A stretch of 64,000 nucleotides of DNA. It comes from Acinetobacter marinus. GTDB lineage: Bacteria; Pseudomonadota; Gammaproteobacteria; Pseudomonadales; Moraxellaceae. Below are positions 27,077 through 36,398 of the stretch, piece after piece. Within the stretch, counting starts at the first letter, position 1, and every line of letters starts with the position of its first letter. Location: assembly GCF_900096915.1 (NCBI RefSeq), contig NZ_FMYK01000001.1:124001-188000 (forward strand), in the 5' to 3' direction. Below the pieces are notes generated by a model. It had not been told where the DNA came from. It ran no database searches and worked only from the letters and a program-made list of their open reading frames with translations. Both the position numbers and the translations under genes were made by a program.

Positions 27077-27406
27077 TTAACGCTCTAGGTATTGCAACTT
27101 ATCAGGCTTGCCATTCCATTCTTCACGGTCTTCAGGTTGATCACCGATTTGCGTGATATTGTTGTCCGCCCATTTTTCAGAAAGCTCTGCATTAATTTCA
27201 ATAAACTGCTCTTGACCTTCAGGCAATTCATCCTCTGAGAAAATCGCATTGGCAGGGCATTCAGGCTCACATAGCGCACAGTCGATGCACTCATCAGGAT
27301 TGATGACCAAGAAGTTTGGACCTTCGTAAAAGCAATCAACAGGACATACTTCAACGCAGTCTTGATATTTACATTTAATACAGTTTTCAGTGACAACGAA
27401 GGTCAT
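27077..27406 (-). CDS. fdxA: 7Fe ferredoxin FdxA
   Basis: A 109-residue ferredoxin with one [3Fe-4S] and one [4Fe-4S] cluster. Cysteines are at 9, 12, 17, 21, 25, 40, 43, 46 and 50, matching FdxA of Azotobacter and Pseudomonas. The C-terminal half (NITQIGDQPEDREEWNGKPDK) is the usual FdxA extension. It is a cytoplasmic electron carrier, preceded by AGGTAG, and monocistronic. Confidence 0.96.
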   Translation of the reverse strand: MTFVVTENCIKCKYQDCVEVCPVDCFYEGPNFLVINPDECIDCALCEPECPANAIFSEDELPEGQEQFIEINAELSEKWADNNITQIGDQPEDREEWNGKPDKLQYLER

Positions 27407-27628
27407 GGCGACAGCTACCTTTTGCTCAAATCTTAAAAATTGCGCCTATTCTAAGGAAAAAAAGTCAAAAGTACCAATTTCTTTTATTGATATCCTTTAT
27501 AAAAACAATGTAAAAGCATCAGTTTTTTTGTAATAAGGAAAAATCAAATATAAAAACAAAGACTTGAACTGATTTTTAACGATTCAAGCTGTCGAATTTC
27601 AACCGTATCAATCACAGATTAATGCGCT

Positions 27629-28111
27629 TTAACCCTCTTTCTTTGACAAAAGCACCACCGCTGAAGCAAAAATACCTTCTTGGCGACCTGTGAAGCCGAG
27701 CTTTTCCGTAGTGGTGGCTTTCACACTGACTTGCGTCAATTCAACATCCAGATCATCAGCAATATGTTGACGCATGGCGAGATTGTGCGGCGCAAGTTTA
27801 GGACGTTCACACGCTACGGTAATATCCGCATTTTGCAGTTCATAGCCACGATCTTGAATCAAGGTATAGACATGGCGCAGGAGCACACGACTGTCTGCGC
27901 CTTTAAACTCAGGATCGGTATCGGGAAAGTGCTGACCAATATCCCCCAGTGCCAGCGCACCAAGCAAAGCATCGGACAAAGCATGTAAAATCACATCACC
28001 ATCAGAATGGGCTTTTAAGCCGTGGGTGTGTGGAATTTTTACGCCTGCAAGGGTCACAAAATCGCCTGCTTCAAAAGCATGCACGTCTAAGCCTTGACCG
28101 ATACGAATCAT
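27629..28111 (-). CDS. ispF: 2-C-methyl-D-erythritol 2,4-cyclodiphosphate synthase
   Basis: A 160-residue enzyme of the MEP isoprenoid pathway that cyclises CDP-methylerythritol phosphate with loss of CMP. Metal ligands Asp9 and His11 are visible in GQGLDVHAF, with a third histidine in the HSDGDVILHALSDALLGA segment. The substrate-binding ATTTEKLGFTGRQEG motif is near the C-terminus. The length is typical. The partner gene ispD is not adjacent here, unlike in some genomes. Confidence 0.97.
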   Translation of the reverse strand: MIRIGQGLDVHAFEAGDFVTLAGVKIPHTHGLKAHSDGDVILHALSDALLGALALGDIGQHFPDTDPEFKGADSRVLLRHVYTLIQDRGYELQNADITVACERPKLAPHNLAMRQHIADDLDVELTQVSVKATTTEKLGFTGRQEGIFASAVVLLSKKEG

Positions 28112-28158
28112 AAAATGCTCTATTTTTTCAACTGTCTACGATGTATTTATTAAAGCAT

Positions 28159-28770
28159 TTAAATGGCTTGAAACCAAGACACATCTTTTACCGCATCCCG
28201 TTGTTTAATCGTATTGAGGAATGGCTTAAAGGCGTCATCATAGGGGATAATCTTAAAGCTAATGCCAAAAGCCAACCAATAGGCAAGGTATAAATCCGCC
28301 ACAGTGATTTGCTCACCCAATAAATATGGCTTGGCGTGACTCAGTCCTTGACGCAAGAAATTCATCATTGCTTCTTCATCACCAAAGCTAATACTGCCAC
28401 GTTGTTTGGCAAGTGTTTCAGGTGGAATATTCAACGCCTTGATATTCATAAACTCAGTCACAGGCCCATGCCCGAAGAATAACCACTTATAATATTCGCC
28501 ACGTTTCGGATCATGTAGAGCAGGCGCAAAGCCCTTTTCGGCATATTTATCAGCGAGATAGGCAAAAATCGCAGGTGTTTCGCTAATTACTGCGTCATCA
28601 TCGACTAGACAAGGCACTTTACCTAAAGGATTCAGCGCAAGATATTCAGTACTTCGCATCGTTGTGCCGTATTCAAGCTCGATCAACTCGACTTGATCTT
28701 CGATATCGAGTTCTTTGAGTAACGGTAAAATCGTATTGCTGCGAGATTGCGGATGACAATACAGTTTCAT
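28159..28770 (-). CDS. Glutathione S-transferase
   Basis: A 203-residue GST. The N-terminal thioredoxin-like domain (1-80) contains MKLYCHPQSRSN, LNPLGKVPCLVDDD (cis-proline loop) and SETPAIFAYLADKY (gamma-glutamyl-binding SET/AI motif). An all-helical C-terminal domain (88-203) follows, with LLGEQITVADLYLAYWL. ATG at 28770 has AAGGAA upstream; the in-frame extension to 28854 lacks family similarity. The substrate is unknown. It is divergent from the LprI-like gene. Confidence 0.88.
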   Translation of the reverse strand: MKLYCHPQSRSNTILPLLKELDIEDQVELIELEYGTTMRSTEYLALNPLGKVPCLVDDDAVISETPAIFAYLADKYAEKGFAPALHDPKRGEYYKWLFFGHGPVTEFMNIKALNIPPETLAKQRGSISFGDEEAMMNFLRQGLSHAKPYLLGEQITVADLYLAYWLAFGISFKIIPYDDAFKPFLNTIKQRDAVKDVSWFQAI

Positions 28771-29073
28771 GATGAATTCCTTTTTTACGATATTGTTTTC
28801 TGTAAGTTTTGACGACCTGTATGAGTTTAACCCGTTGCGTGCTGTGCTTGACATAATCGGTTTGCAAATTTGTTAAAATTAATGCTTGTCTGCAAAAGGG
28901 TTTGCCACGTATAGTTTGACTATATTACATTGATCATCTGGCTGTTTTCTTTCGCCATTTTGTTGAACTTCATTTTTGAACGTATAATGCAGGTGTTGCG
29001 GATTAATCTGTATCCATTCATCACAGTCATTTTGAAATATTATCGTTCAATCCAGAAATTTGAAACATCATCT
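28771..29073. other. 303-bp divergent intergenic region
   Basis: AT-rich stretch between gst and the LprI-like gene. The forward frame stays open from TTG at 28930, giving a hydrophobic 48-residue extension, but no ribosome site supports it. No clear promoter pair, RNA gene or repeat is visible. Confidence 0.4.
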
Positions 29074-29769
29074 ATGAAATCTCAGCACATTGCTTCACAT
29101 GGTTTATTGGCACACACTTTGTATGGTGTGGTCGCATGGTCTGCGATGAGCCTAGTGACGCCTGCACATGCCAATACGGTTTCACAATTGCCTGATTGTA
29201 GTGCAAAGTCGCCCGCAAAATCTGAATCGAAACTATTGCGTAAATACGTCTGTCACAATGAATCGCTGCAGCAAAAAAATGACGAGATGAAGGCGCAATA
29301 TCTGCAAGCACAGCTCATGTCCAATGCACCGCTCAAATTACTGACCTTGTCACAACAGCAATGGGAAGGCTTTGTAAACAAATGCAAAAATAAATCCTGT
29401 GTGGCTCAGCAATATGATCAACGCATTGCAGATTTGGTCTATCTGACCAGTATGAATCAGAGTTTAACCCAGCATTTTGTGCGTTATATTGATGGGCAGG
29501 TCGATCCGCAAAGTACCATGTTACAACTGCAGCAGTTGGATCGTAATCGCATTAAAATCGAAGCTACCCAATACCGCAATCCGAATAATCAAGACGCAAC
29601 ACGTTATGCGCATTTGCGCTCTTATACCACTGCCGATGCTTTGCAGGAAATTACCGATTTGGATAGTCGTTGTCAGTATAAGATTGAACGACAATTTTCC
29701 ATCTTGAAACTAACGTCAGATCAAGACAACTGCAAACGCTTTGCGGGCACCTATAAGCTCTATGATTAA
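29074..29769 (+). CDS. Exported DUF1311/LprI-like protein
   Basis: A 231-residue protein with an N-terminal signal (hydrophobic segment ending in TPAHA, about residues 15-34). The LprI/DUF1311-like core (about 38-140) has paired cysteines: LPDCSAKS, KYVCHNESLQQKNDEMKAQYLQAQL, then QQQWEGFVNKCKNKSCVAQQYDQRIADL. LprI proteins of this fold inhibit lysozyme. Whether this one does is unproven. The C-terminal 90 residues have two more cysteines (SRCQYK, DNCKRF). ATG at 29074 is chosen for the signal peptide, although it lacks a good ribosome site. Confidence 0.65.
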   Translation: MKSQHIASHGLLAHTLYGVVAWSAMSLVTPAHANTVSQLPDCSAKSPAKSESKLLRKYVCHNESLQQKNDEMKAQYLQAQLMSNAPLKLLTLSQQQWEGFVNKCKNKSCVAQQYDQRIADLVYLTSMNQSLTQHFVRYIDGQVDPQSTMLQLQQLDRNRIKIEATQYRNPNNQDATRYAHLRSYTTADALQEITDLDSRCQYKIERQFSILKLTSDQDNCKRFAGTYKLYD

Positions 29770-29784
29770 TCGGTGTGAGACCAT

Positions 29785-30375
29785 TTAAAATCGAAACAGG
29801 GTCGTTGGCGTACAAACCAAATCAAGACTTTGATCCCACGCTTGTGTGGCTAAAATGCCATCCACTTGCTGAAAATCATGGGCTAAACCAAGACGAATAG
29901 GGCGATGCGGATGTCTTGAAAGCGTCCGATCATAAAAACCACCGCCCATACCTGCACGATGACCTAGACCATCAAATAATACCAATGGCATGATCACCAC
30001 ATCCAGCATGGAGATGTCTTTCGCCCGACTCGCCATGATCTGTTGCATACCGAGACGATGCCGTGCCAAGCGCTGTGATCGTAAATGATGTAATGTCAAC
30101 TCTGTCCAAACAAGCTGTTGATTCATATTACAAATCATCGGGATATAGATTTTTTTCTGACGTTTACGCAAGGCATAGATCAACTTTTGCGTCGAAATCT
30201 CACCAAAATCACTCAAATACAGTCCAATTTTCTGGGCATGCTGGATTTCTGCTAGCCGAAGCAAACGCTGGATCACAGCACGTTCAGCAAACAGTTGTTG
30301 GTGAAAACTCAGCTGACGTCGCTGTTTGCGCACTTGACGACGTAATGCAAGAATCTGATCTAAGGAAATCATCAT
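29785..30375 (-). CDS. ygfA: 5-formyltetrahydrofolate cyclo-ligase
   Basis: A 196-residue enzyme that converts 5-formyl-THF to 5,10-methenyl-THF using ATP. The nucleotide-binding arginine-rich start RRQVRKQRRQLS and the conserved MPLVLFDGLGHRAGMGGGFYDRTL block (about 129-152) identify it. Its start ATG overlaps the rluE stop codon (ATGA, 30372-30375), so the two are translationally coupled. The gene beside ssrS is the usual place in E. coli; no 6S RNA-like structure was recognised here. Confidence 0.93.
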   Translation of the reverse strand: MMISLDQILALRRQVRKQRRQLSFHQQLFAERAVIQRLLRLAEIQHAQKIGLYLSDFGEISTQKLIYALRKRQKKIYIPMICNMNQQLVWTELTLHHLRSQRLARHRLGMQQIMASRAKDISMLDVVIMPLVLFDGLGHRAGMGGGFYDRTLSRHPHRPIRLGLAHDFQQVDGILATQAWDQSLDLVCTPTTLFRF

Positions 30376-31247
30376 GCTGTTTTTTTCGAAGGTTTTTGTG
30401 CTTTGTCGGGTTTGCGTGAACCAGTACGTTCGGTTGACGGGCTTTGTCCAGTATCATTTTTGCCACGACGATTGGCATGGCGTTCCTGCCGACCTTCATC
30501 AACACCACGACGTCCCGCAGAGGGATTGCCTTTTTTGTTGGGCTGATGTTTCGTTTTAGAATCAGTTGTTTTGGCGCTAGTTGTTTTTGCACGTGAATGT
30601 TTAGATGATGTTTTCGCTGTGCGTGCCGATGGATTTTTCTCATAAGCATTTTTCATGGTCTTGCTTTTTTGCAAGAGATGGCGAAACTCATCATAAAATA
30701 AGGCTTCAAGTGTGGTGGATTCACCCAAACCTAAGCCTAAATCAATCAAGTTTACCGAACCGATTTGCGTGCGAATCAAACGCAATGTCGGGAATCCTAC
30801 AGCCGCTGTCATACGGCGTACTTGGCGATTGCGACCTTCACAAATTTGAATTTCTAGCCACGATGTTGGGATATTGGCACGATGCCGAATCGGTGGGTCA
30901 CGTTGCCAAAGCCAAGCGGGTTGCTCAATTTTGCTCGCTTTGGCTGGCAAAGTCAGACCATCTTTGAGATGAATGCCTTGTTGTAATTGCGCTATGGCTT
31001 GATCAGAAATTTCACCTTCGACTTGCACCACATAACTTTTATATTGCTTGTGCTTTGGATGGGTAATCTGTTGATTGAGCTGTCCATCGTCAGTGAGCAA
31101 GATCAAACCTTCTGAGTCACGATCTAATCTGCCAGCAATCCTTAAATTCGGATCGGCAATAAATTCAGATAAAGTGATCTGTTGATCTTCTGAACGAAAT
31201 TGTGAATGCACGTTAAATGGCTTATTTAAAGCAACAATTTTCACCAT
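30372..31247 (-). CDS. rluE: 23S rRNA pseudouridine synthase RluE-type, with long basic tail
   Basis: RluE/RsuA-family pseudouridine synthase. The catalytic aspartate is Asp42 in AGRLDRDSEGLILLT. The family blocks KSYVVQVEG and EGRNRQVRRMTAAVGFPTLRLIR (about 136-158) are intact. The catalytic domain ends near residue 195. About 95 more residues follow, almost all Lys, Arg, Ser, Thr and Gln, which would be disordered and could bind rRNA. That tail is much longer than in E. coli RluE. RluE modifies U2457 in E. coli 23S rRNA; the same target is likely. Confidence 0.88.
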   Translation of the reverse strand: MVKIVALNKPFNVHSQFRSEDQQITLSEFIADPNLRIAGRLDRDSEGLILLTDDGQLNQQITHPKHKQYKSYVVQVEGEISDQAIAQLQQGIHLKDGLTLPAKASKIEQPAWLWQRDPPIRHRANIPTSWLEIQICEGRNRQVRRMTAAVGFPTLRLIRTQIGSVNLIDLGLGLGESTTLEALFYDEFRHLLQKSKTMKNAYEKNPSARTAKTSSKHSRAKTTSAKTTDSKTKHQPNKKGNPSAGRRGVDEGRQERHANRRGKNDTGQSPSTERTGSRKPDKAQKPSKKTA

Positions 31248-31434
31248 AAAATTCTACTGAGTGTTATCAAGCGAGTGGAAATGATGCGATTATCATACTG
31301 AGAAATATTGCTATTTATGAGATAAATCACAAATCTATTTTACATACTTTAGGCTAGTAAAGTCTAAGAAAATGAAGCATGTCATGCAAGACAGCTTGGC
31401 TCAACCGCCAGAGAGAAAAAGGAGCATTTGAATA

Positions 31435-32691
31435 ATGGCTTATCAAAAGATCGTGGTACCGACTGATGGCGACAAAATCACTGTAAACGCAGATCTGTCC
31501 ATGAATGTCCCCAACCGTCCGATTATTCCATTTATTGAAGGTGATGGGATTGGTGTCGATATTACCCCCGTAATGAAAACCGTAGTCGATGCTGCAGTGC
31601 TGAAAGCCTACGGTGGCAAGCGTTCGATCGAGTGGATGGAAGTGTATTGCGGTGAAAAAGCCGATAAAATTTATGGCAGTTATTTACCAGAAGAAACCTT
31701 TGACGCATTACGTGAATTTATCGTGTCGATTAAAGGGCCTTTAACCACGCCAGTTGGCGGTGGTATTCGTTCATTGAATGTAGCACTGCGTCAAGAGCTC
31801 GATCTGTATGTTTGCGTGCGTCCAGTACGCTGGTTTGAGGGTGTACCGTCGCCTGTGCAACGTCCAGAGTTGACCGATATGGTGATTTTCCGTGAAAACT
31901 CAGAAGATATTTATGCGGGGATCGAGTGGCAGGCGGATTCAGAAGAAGCCAAGAAGGTGATTAAATTTCTCAAAGAAGAAATGGGTGTGACCAAGATTCG
32001 TTTTGAAGAAGGTTGTGGTATTGGTATCAAACCTGTATCTAAAGAAGGCACACAGCGCTTGGTGCGTAAGGCAATCCAGTTTGCCATCGACAATGATAAG
32101 CCATCGGTGACCTTAGTCCACAAAGGCAACATCATGAAATATACCGAAGGCGCATTTAAACAATGGGGCTATGAGCTTGCCATGGAGCGTTTTGGTGGTG
32201 AACTACTTGATGGCGGTCCTTGGGTAAAAATCAAAAATCCCAAAACAGGTAAAGACATTATCATCAAAGATGTGATCGCCGATGCGTTCTTACAACAAAT
32301 TTTAATGCGTCCTGCGGATTATTCTGTGATCGCCACGCTTAATCTCAATGGCGACTATATCTCTGATGCGCTAGCTGCGGAAGTCGGTGGGATTGGCATT
32401 GCGCCTGGTGCCAATATCGGCGGTGCGATTGCCGTGTATGAAGCCACTCACGGCACCGCACCAAAATATGCAGGGCAAGATAAGGTCAATCCAGGCTCGA
32501 TTATCCTCTCAGCAGAAATGATGCTGCGTGATATGGAATGGATCGAAGCTGCAGATTTGATCATCAAAGGCATTTCAGGTGCAATTGCCGCCAAGACGGT
32601 GACCTATGATTTTGAGCGATTGATGACAGACGCAACATTGCTACGCTGTTCAGAATTTGGACAAGCGATTATCAAACATATGGATGATTAA
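31435..32691 (+). CDS. icd: Isocitrate dehydrogenase (NADP+)
   Basis: A 418-residue homodimeric-type enzyme of the TCA cycle that converts isocitrate to 2-oxoglutarate with NADP+. The substrate loop GPLTTPVGGGIRSLN carries Ser113, the residue phosphorylated by AceK in E. coli. RPVRWFEGVPSPV, FRENSEDIYAGIEW and the NADP-site ATHGTAPKYAGQDKVNPGS motif are present. Ser113 conservation suggests flux control toward the glyoxylate shunt, fitting glcB in the same window. A strong terminator follows. Confidence 0.97.
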   Translation: MAYQKIVVPTDGDKITVNADLSMNVPNRPIIPFIEGDGIGVDITPVMKTVVDAAVLKAYGGKRSIEWMEVYCGEKADKIYGSYLPEETFDALREFIVSIKGPLTTPVGGGIRSLNVALRQELDLYVCVRPVRWFEGVPSPVQRPELTDMVIFRENSEDIYAGIEWQADSEEAKKVIKFLKEEMGVTKIRFEEGCGIGIKPVSKEGTQRLVRKAIQFAIDNDKPSVTLVHKGNIMKYTEGAFKQWGYELAMERFGGELLDGGPWVKIKNPKTGKDIIIKDVIADAFLQQILMRPADYSVIATLNLNGDYISDALAAEVGGIGIAPGANIGGAIAVYEATHGTAPKYAGQDKVNPGSIILSAEMMLRDMEWIEAADLIIKGISGAIAAKTVTYDFERLMTDATLLRCSEFGQAIIKHMDD

Positions 32692-33016
32692 ATCGTTTAA
32701 AAGCATATTAATGACTTAAACACAGAACCGAGCAATTTTGCTCGGTTTTTTGTGTGTAAAAATATCATGTTGAGATAATTGAGTGCGTAATATATATCTA
32801 ATATTTAATAAAATTTTAGTAATTCTAATGTATAAATAGGTGCAAAAATAAGAATAACTTAATTGAACTGTTAAGTTTTCCTTTTTTAGGATGATAAGTT
32901 ACAAAAAAGTTTACTTTTTGATAAATAAATTGTGATGGGTGTTGCATTTATGTATCCAAAGTGTTGTATATTATCAGCGTCTGTTTTTTGATTGTTATTG
33001 TCTGTGAGGAAAGGTA
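32692..33016 (+). promoter_or_regulatory. 325-bp intergenic region: icd terminator and promoter of the surface-protein cassette
   Basis: The first 60 bases contain the icd terminator. The rest is very AT-rich. The best promoter is TTGCAT (32942-32947), 17 bp, TGTATA (32965-32970), about 47 bp before the start codon at 33017. No repeat or RNA gene was found. Confidence 0.45.
32726..32752 (+). terminator. Intrinsic terminator after icd
   Basis: AACCGAGC pairs with GCTCGGTT across an AATTTT loop and runs into TTTTTT. Confidence 0.88.
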
Positions 33017-33514
33017 ATGGTGAATGTAAATCAACTGTTACGAAGTGTAGCTATTACATCGTTATTCGTAACATCGTTACAATCAGCTTCTGCAAACTCA
33101 GATGCTGCTAAAGAACCTGTATCTGTGCAACTGAACACCTATTTGATTGCACAAAATGCTGAAGGCAAAGTGACTGAAAAATTGGTCTCTGAAGTAAAAC
33201 CTGAGCAAGTGGTCGAGTATCGTGCGGTATATACCAATAACACTGCAGGTGCAATTAAGAATTTGGTGGCAACATTACCGATTCCTGCTGAGACACAGTT
33301 TTTAGCAAAATCAGCGCCAAGTAAAGCGCTAGCAAGCACTGATGGTGTGAATTTTGCGCCGATGCCACTGAAGAAAAAAGTTGGTAATCAGACGGTAAAC
33401 GTACCGTTGGCTGATTACCGTGCATTACGCTGGACGATTGCGGAGTTACCTGCGGGTAAGTCAATCGCTGTGTCTGCACAAACCCGTATTAATAGTACAG
33501 CTGTTAATAACTAA
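33017..33514 (+). CDS. Small exported DUF11-like protein
   Basis: A 165-residue protein with a signal peptide (about 1-26, ending SASA). One beta-sandwich domain follows of the DUF11 / conserved-repeat type: VEYRAVYTNNTAGAIKNLVATLPIPAETQFL and LRWTIAELPAGKSIAVSAQTRI. This pattern is typical of bacterial surface proteins with Ig-like stalks. GAGGAAAGG precedes the ATG. It is the first gene of a four-gene cassette and ends 34 bp before the next. It may be a soluble partner or chaperone-like subunit of the larger proteins; that is inference. Confidence 0.72.
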   Translation: MVNVNQLLRSVAITSLFVTSLQSASANSDAAKEPVSVQLNTYLIAQNAEGKVTEKLVSEVKPEQVVEYRAVYTNNTAGAIKNLVATLPIPAETQFLAKSAPSKALASTDGVNFAPMPLKKKVGNQTVNVPLADYRALRWTIAELPAGKSIAVSAQTRINSTAVNN

Positions 33515-33548
33515 AAAATTGAGAAATGCTTTTTAGAGGAAGGAAAAT

Positions 33549-36278
33549 ATGTCTCAAATCAAACTACCTCGCTTAACACAGCTTGCAGCGTCGATTGCAA
33601 TTGTGGCAGGCGGTTCTGCGTTTGTAACAGCTGCACAAGCCGCTGCTCCAGCTGCAGGAACAAATATTAGTAACATTGCATCTGCAACATATACCGATGC
33701 AACGGGTACGAACAAACAAGTGACATCGAATGAAGTAAAGACAACAGTACTCCAAGTGTCTAGTTTTACTTTGGTTGATGATCGTACAACGACTGCAAAC
33801 CCAAATGGTCAAGTGACGTTATCGCATACTTTGACTAATACAGGGAACGGTACAGATAGCTATACTCTAACACTTGAGAATTTAGATGAAGGTACTTTCG
33901 ACTTAAATAATCTACGAGTCTATATCGATGCCAACCAAGATGGTGTTGCTGACAACAATACGCCAGTTACAACTGTCACATTGAATGCTGGAGAGTCAGT
34001 CGGCTTGGTTGTAGTCTCTACAGTACCTGTTAATGCGACACCAAAGACAAGCGCACAATATACCTTAACAGCAACTAGTAAATATGATACTAGTGATATT
34101 GAAACTGATACCGATACAGTTAATGTCATCAGTGGCGCTGTGATGCAAATCCAAAAAGCAGCTAGCGTATCTTCTGTGTCTGATAATGGCGAAATTACCT
34201 ATACCTTAACTTATCGTAATACGGGTAATGCTGCTGCTGATAACGTAGTAATTGAAGATGCTTTAGATTTAAGCAAAGTCGACTATGTTGAAGATTCTGG
34301 TGTATGGAGCGGTTCTGCGACTGCGCTTACAGATGAGGATGATGTAGAGCCGGCTACAGGTATTGATTATGTCGTTGACTCAAATGGTAAAATCACTATT
34401 GTTCTTGCTAATGTACCTGTCAACACCACAGGAACAATTAAGTTCAAAGTCACTGCAAAGGCGGCAAACTCTGAAAAGATTACCAACAGTGCAACGATCT
34501 ATGATGATAACGATGCTGATCCTAGCAATACAAAACCTGTAACACCAACAGAGTCAAATGAAACTGTTGTTGAACGCACCAAGACCTATACTGGATCAAT
34601 CAACGAAAATATTGCGGACAGCTATGATGATAATGGAATAGTTTCTGGTGATGTCGCTAAAGATAACCAAATCGTTAAAGTTGGCACCCAAGGTACACCA
34701 GTAATCTTTGGTAATGACACTGGCGCTACTGGAACTGGTCCAGATGCGATCGTTATTCACAATACAGGTAATGCTGAAGAAGTTTATAACGTCACAGTGA
34801 ATAAAGATGATTTACCTGCGGGTAGCATTGTTCAATTGTTCAAAGCGGATGGCGTGACACCATTAACTGATACCAATGGTGATGGTATCGTGGATACTGG
34901 TCCTGTAGCTGCAGGTGAGCAAGTTCAGATCGTGACTAAAGTGACCTTACCATCGAACGAAAGTGAGACTGGTGCTGATACTACCAATACCATTTTGACA
35001 ATTGATCCAGTCAACAATCCAGATGCATCTGCGAATGACACCTTGGTACTTGTGATCGATAATATCACAGCGGCAACGGTCGACTTACACAATGGTGATG
35101 GTACAGACGAGACTGGTAGTGTTGGTTCAGGTAAAGATACGGCAACTGTTGTTGATGAAGCGACTGTAGAACCAGGTCAGTCACATAACTTCCCATTGAC
35201 TATTGATAACAATGGTTCTAGCCCTGATAACTTTAACTTAAGTAATAACAATCTACCTTCTGGCTGGACTGTTGAATACTATGTTGCTGATAGCAATAAA
35301 AATCCAACAGGTTCGGCAATTACCAATACAGGTAGTATCCCAGCGGGTGGTAGTGTTAACCTAGTTGCAGTCGTTACACCACCAGCAAATGCGCCTGCGA
35401 CAACGACACCACAAGATGTCACATTCACCGTGACTTCACCTACAACTGGTTTGTCGGACACGATGAACGATCAGTTAACAGTTGATGAAAATCGTAGCCT
35501 TGCGCTGCAAGCAGATAATACAGGTAATGTGGCACCTGGTGGTTCGGTAACCTATACCCACACCCTAACTAACAACGGTAACATTGTTGAAGGTAATGCA
35601 GCAGGCGAACTGCCATTTAGCTTAACGAATAACCAAACAGATTGGCCGACTTCAGTCTATGTCGACCTTGATGGTGATGGTGTAGCAGATGAAAATGAGC
35701 TTGTAACAGGTAATGATTTAGCTGCGCTTATTAGTCAATATAATCCAGATGGCAATACAACTCTTGGTCTTGAACAAGGTCAGTCAGTACGCTTAATCGT
35801 TAAGGTTGAGGCACCAGCCAATGCAACTTATGGTACGCAAAGCACAGCAGTGCTTACAATTTCACCGACTACAATTGGTGGTGATGCATTAAGTCCGTTG
35901 GCAAATACCGATGTAACCACGGTCACTGATGGTCAAGTTCGTCTGGTTAAACAGCAAGTACTGGATGCAAACTGTGATGGTACGGAAACAACTGGATTTA
36001 CCATCAATAACATTTCTGCAAAACCAGGTGAGTGTGTGAAATATCGCATCACAGCAACCAACGAAGGTAATGTGGCAGTAACCAATGTGGTGATTAGTGA
36101 TACCACACCTGCCTACACCACGTTCCAAGTGATTTCAGGTCAGTCACCAGTCGTGACTAATGCGACTATTGGTACACAGCCTACAAATAACGGGACAGGG
36201 CAAGTTACCGCAACACAAACACCATTGGCGCCAAATACCAATGCAGTGCTTGAGTTTGTGGTGAAAGTAAATAACTAA
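33549..36278 (+). CDS. Secreted DUF11-repeat surface protein with EF-hand-like loops
   Basis: A 909-residue exported protein with a signal peptide about 1-32 (ending AAQAA). The mature start APAAGTNISNIASATYTDATGTNK is shared with the 2001-residue neighbour. The remainder is a chain of Ig-like DUF11-type modules, with recurring TNTGNGTDSYTLTL, YRNTGNAAADNVVIEDAL and TNEGNVAVTNVVISDTTPA patterns. Three DxNxDG or DxDxDG calcium-type loops are visible at 127-132, 441-446 and 706-711. It is strongly acidic (Asp, Thr, Asn) with few Cys. There is no membrane anchor or LPXTG, so it is either released or bound by the barrel protein. Confidence 0.8.
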   Translation: MSQIKLPRLTQLAASIAIVAGGSAFVTAAQAAAPAAGTNISNIASATYTDATGTNKQVTSNEVKTTVLQVSSFTLVDDRTTTANPNGQVTLSHTLTNTGNGTDSYTLTLENLDEGTFDLNNLRVYIDANQDGVADNNTPVTTVTLNAGESVGLVVVSTVPVNATPKTSAQYTLTATSKYDTSDIETDTDTVNVISGAVMQIQKAASVSSVSDNGEITYTLTYRNTGNAAADNVVIEDALDLSKVDYVEDSGVWSGSATALTDEDDVEPATGIDYVVDSNGKITIVLANVPVNTTGTIKFKVTAKAANSEKITNSATIYDDNDADPSNTKPVTPTESNETVVERTKTYTGSINENIADSYDDNGIVSGDVAKDNQIVKVGTQGTPVIFGNDTGATGTGPDAIVIHNTGNAEEVYNVTVNKDDLPAGSIVQLFKADGVTPLTDTNGDGIVDTGPVAAGEQVQIVTKVTLPSNESETGADTTNTILTIDPVNNPDASANDTLVLVIDNITAATVDLHNGDGTDETGSVGSGKDTATVVDEATVEPGQSHNFPLTIDNNGSSPDNFNLSNNNLPSGWTVEYYVADSNKNPTGSAITNTGSIPAGGSVNLVAVVTPPANAPATTTPQDVTFTVTSPTTGLSDTMNDQLTVDENRSLALQADNTGNVAPGGSVTYTHTLTNNGNIVEGNAAGELPFSLTNNQTDWPTSVYVDLDGDGVADENELVTGNDLAALISQYNPDGNTTLGLEQGQSVRLIVKVEAPANATYGTQSTAVLTISPTTIGGDALSPLANTDVTTVTDGQVRLVKQQVLDANCDGTETTGFTINNISAKPGECVKYRITATNEGNVAVTNVVISDTTPAYTTFQVISGQSPVVTNATIGTQPTNNGTGQVTATQTPLAPNTNAVLEFVVKVNN

Positions 36279-36293
36279 TCCTCAGTAGAGCCA

Positions 36294-36321
36294 ACTATTC
36301 GGCTAATTTTAGCCGAGTAGT
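36294..36321 (+). other. Hairpin inside the cassette (possible attenuating terminator)
   Basis: ACTATTCGGCTAA pairs with TTAGCCGAGTAGT (one wobble) across a 2-nt turn, effectively CGGCT-AATTTT-AGCCG. It lacks a T-run. It starts 16 bp after the 909-residue gene. Confidence 0.5.
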
Positions 36322-36323
36322 GT

Positions 36324-36356
36324 GGGTGCTTACGCTTAAATTGGCGCTAGGCACCC
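36324..36356 (+). other. Second hairpin inside the cassette
   Basis: GGGTGC (36324-36329) pairs with GCACCC (36351-36356), with an inner CGC/GCG pair, followed by ATTTT. Together with the preceding hairpin it may partly end transcription or protect the upstream mRNA. Confidence 0.45.
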
Positions 36357-36398
36357 ATTTTCACCCAATATTTATCAACGTTTCATAAGGTTAGCACT

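Noticed and set aside
27085..27396. 103-codon reverse frame inside fdxA
   Set aside because: It is an out-of-frame shadow of fdxA; the fdxA frame has all nine ligand cysteines.
28930..29073. Upstream extension of the LprI-like protein from TTG
   Set aside because: It adds a hydrophobic, non-signal-like stretch with no ribosome site; the ATG at 29074 gives a sensible signal peptide.
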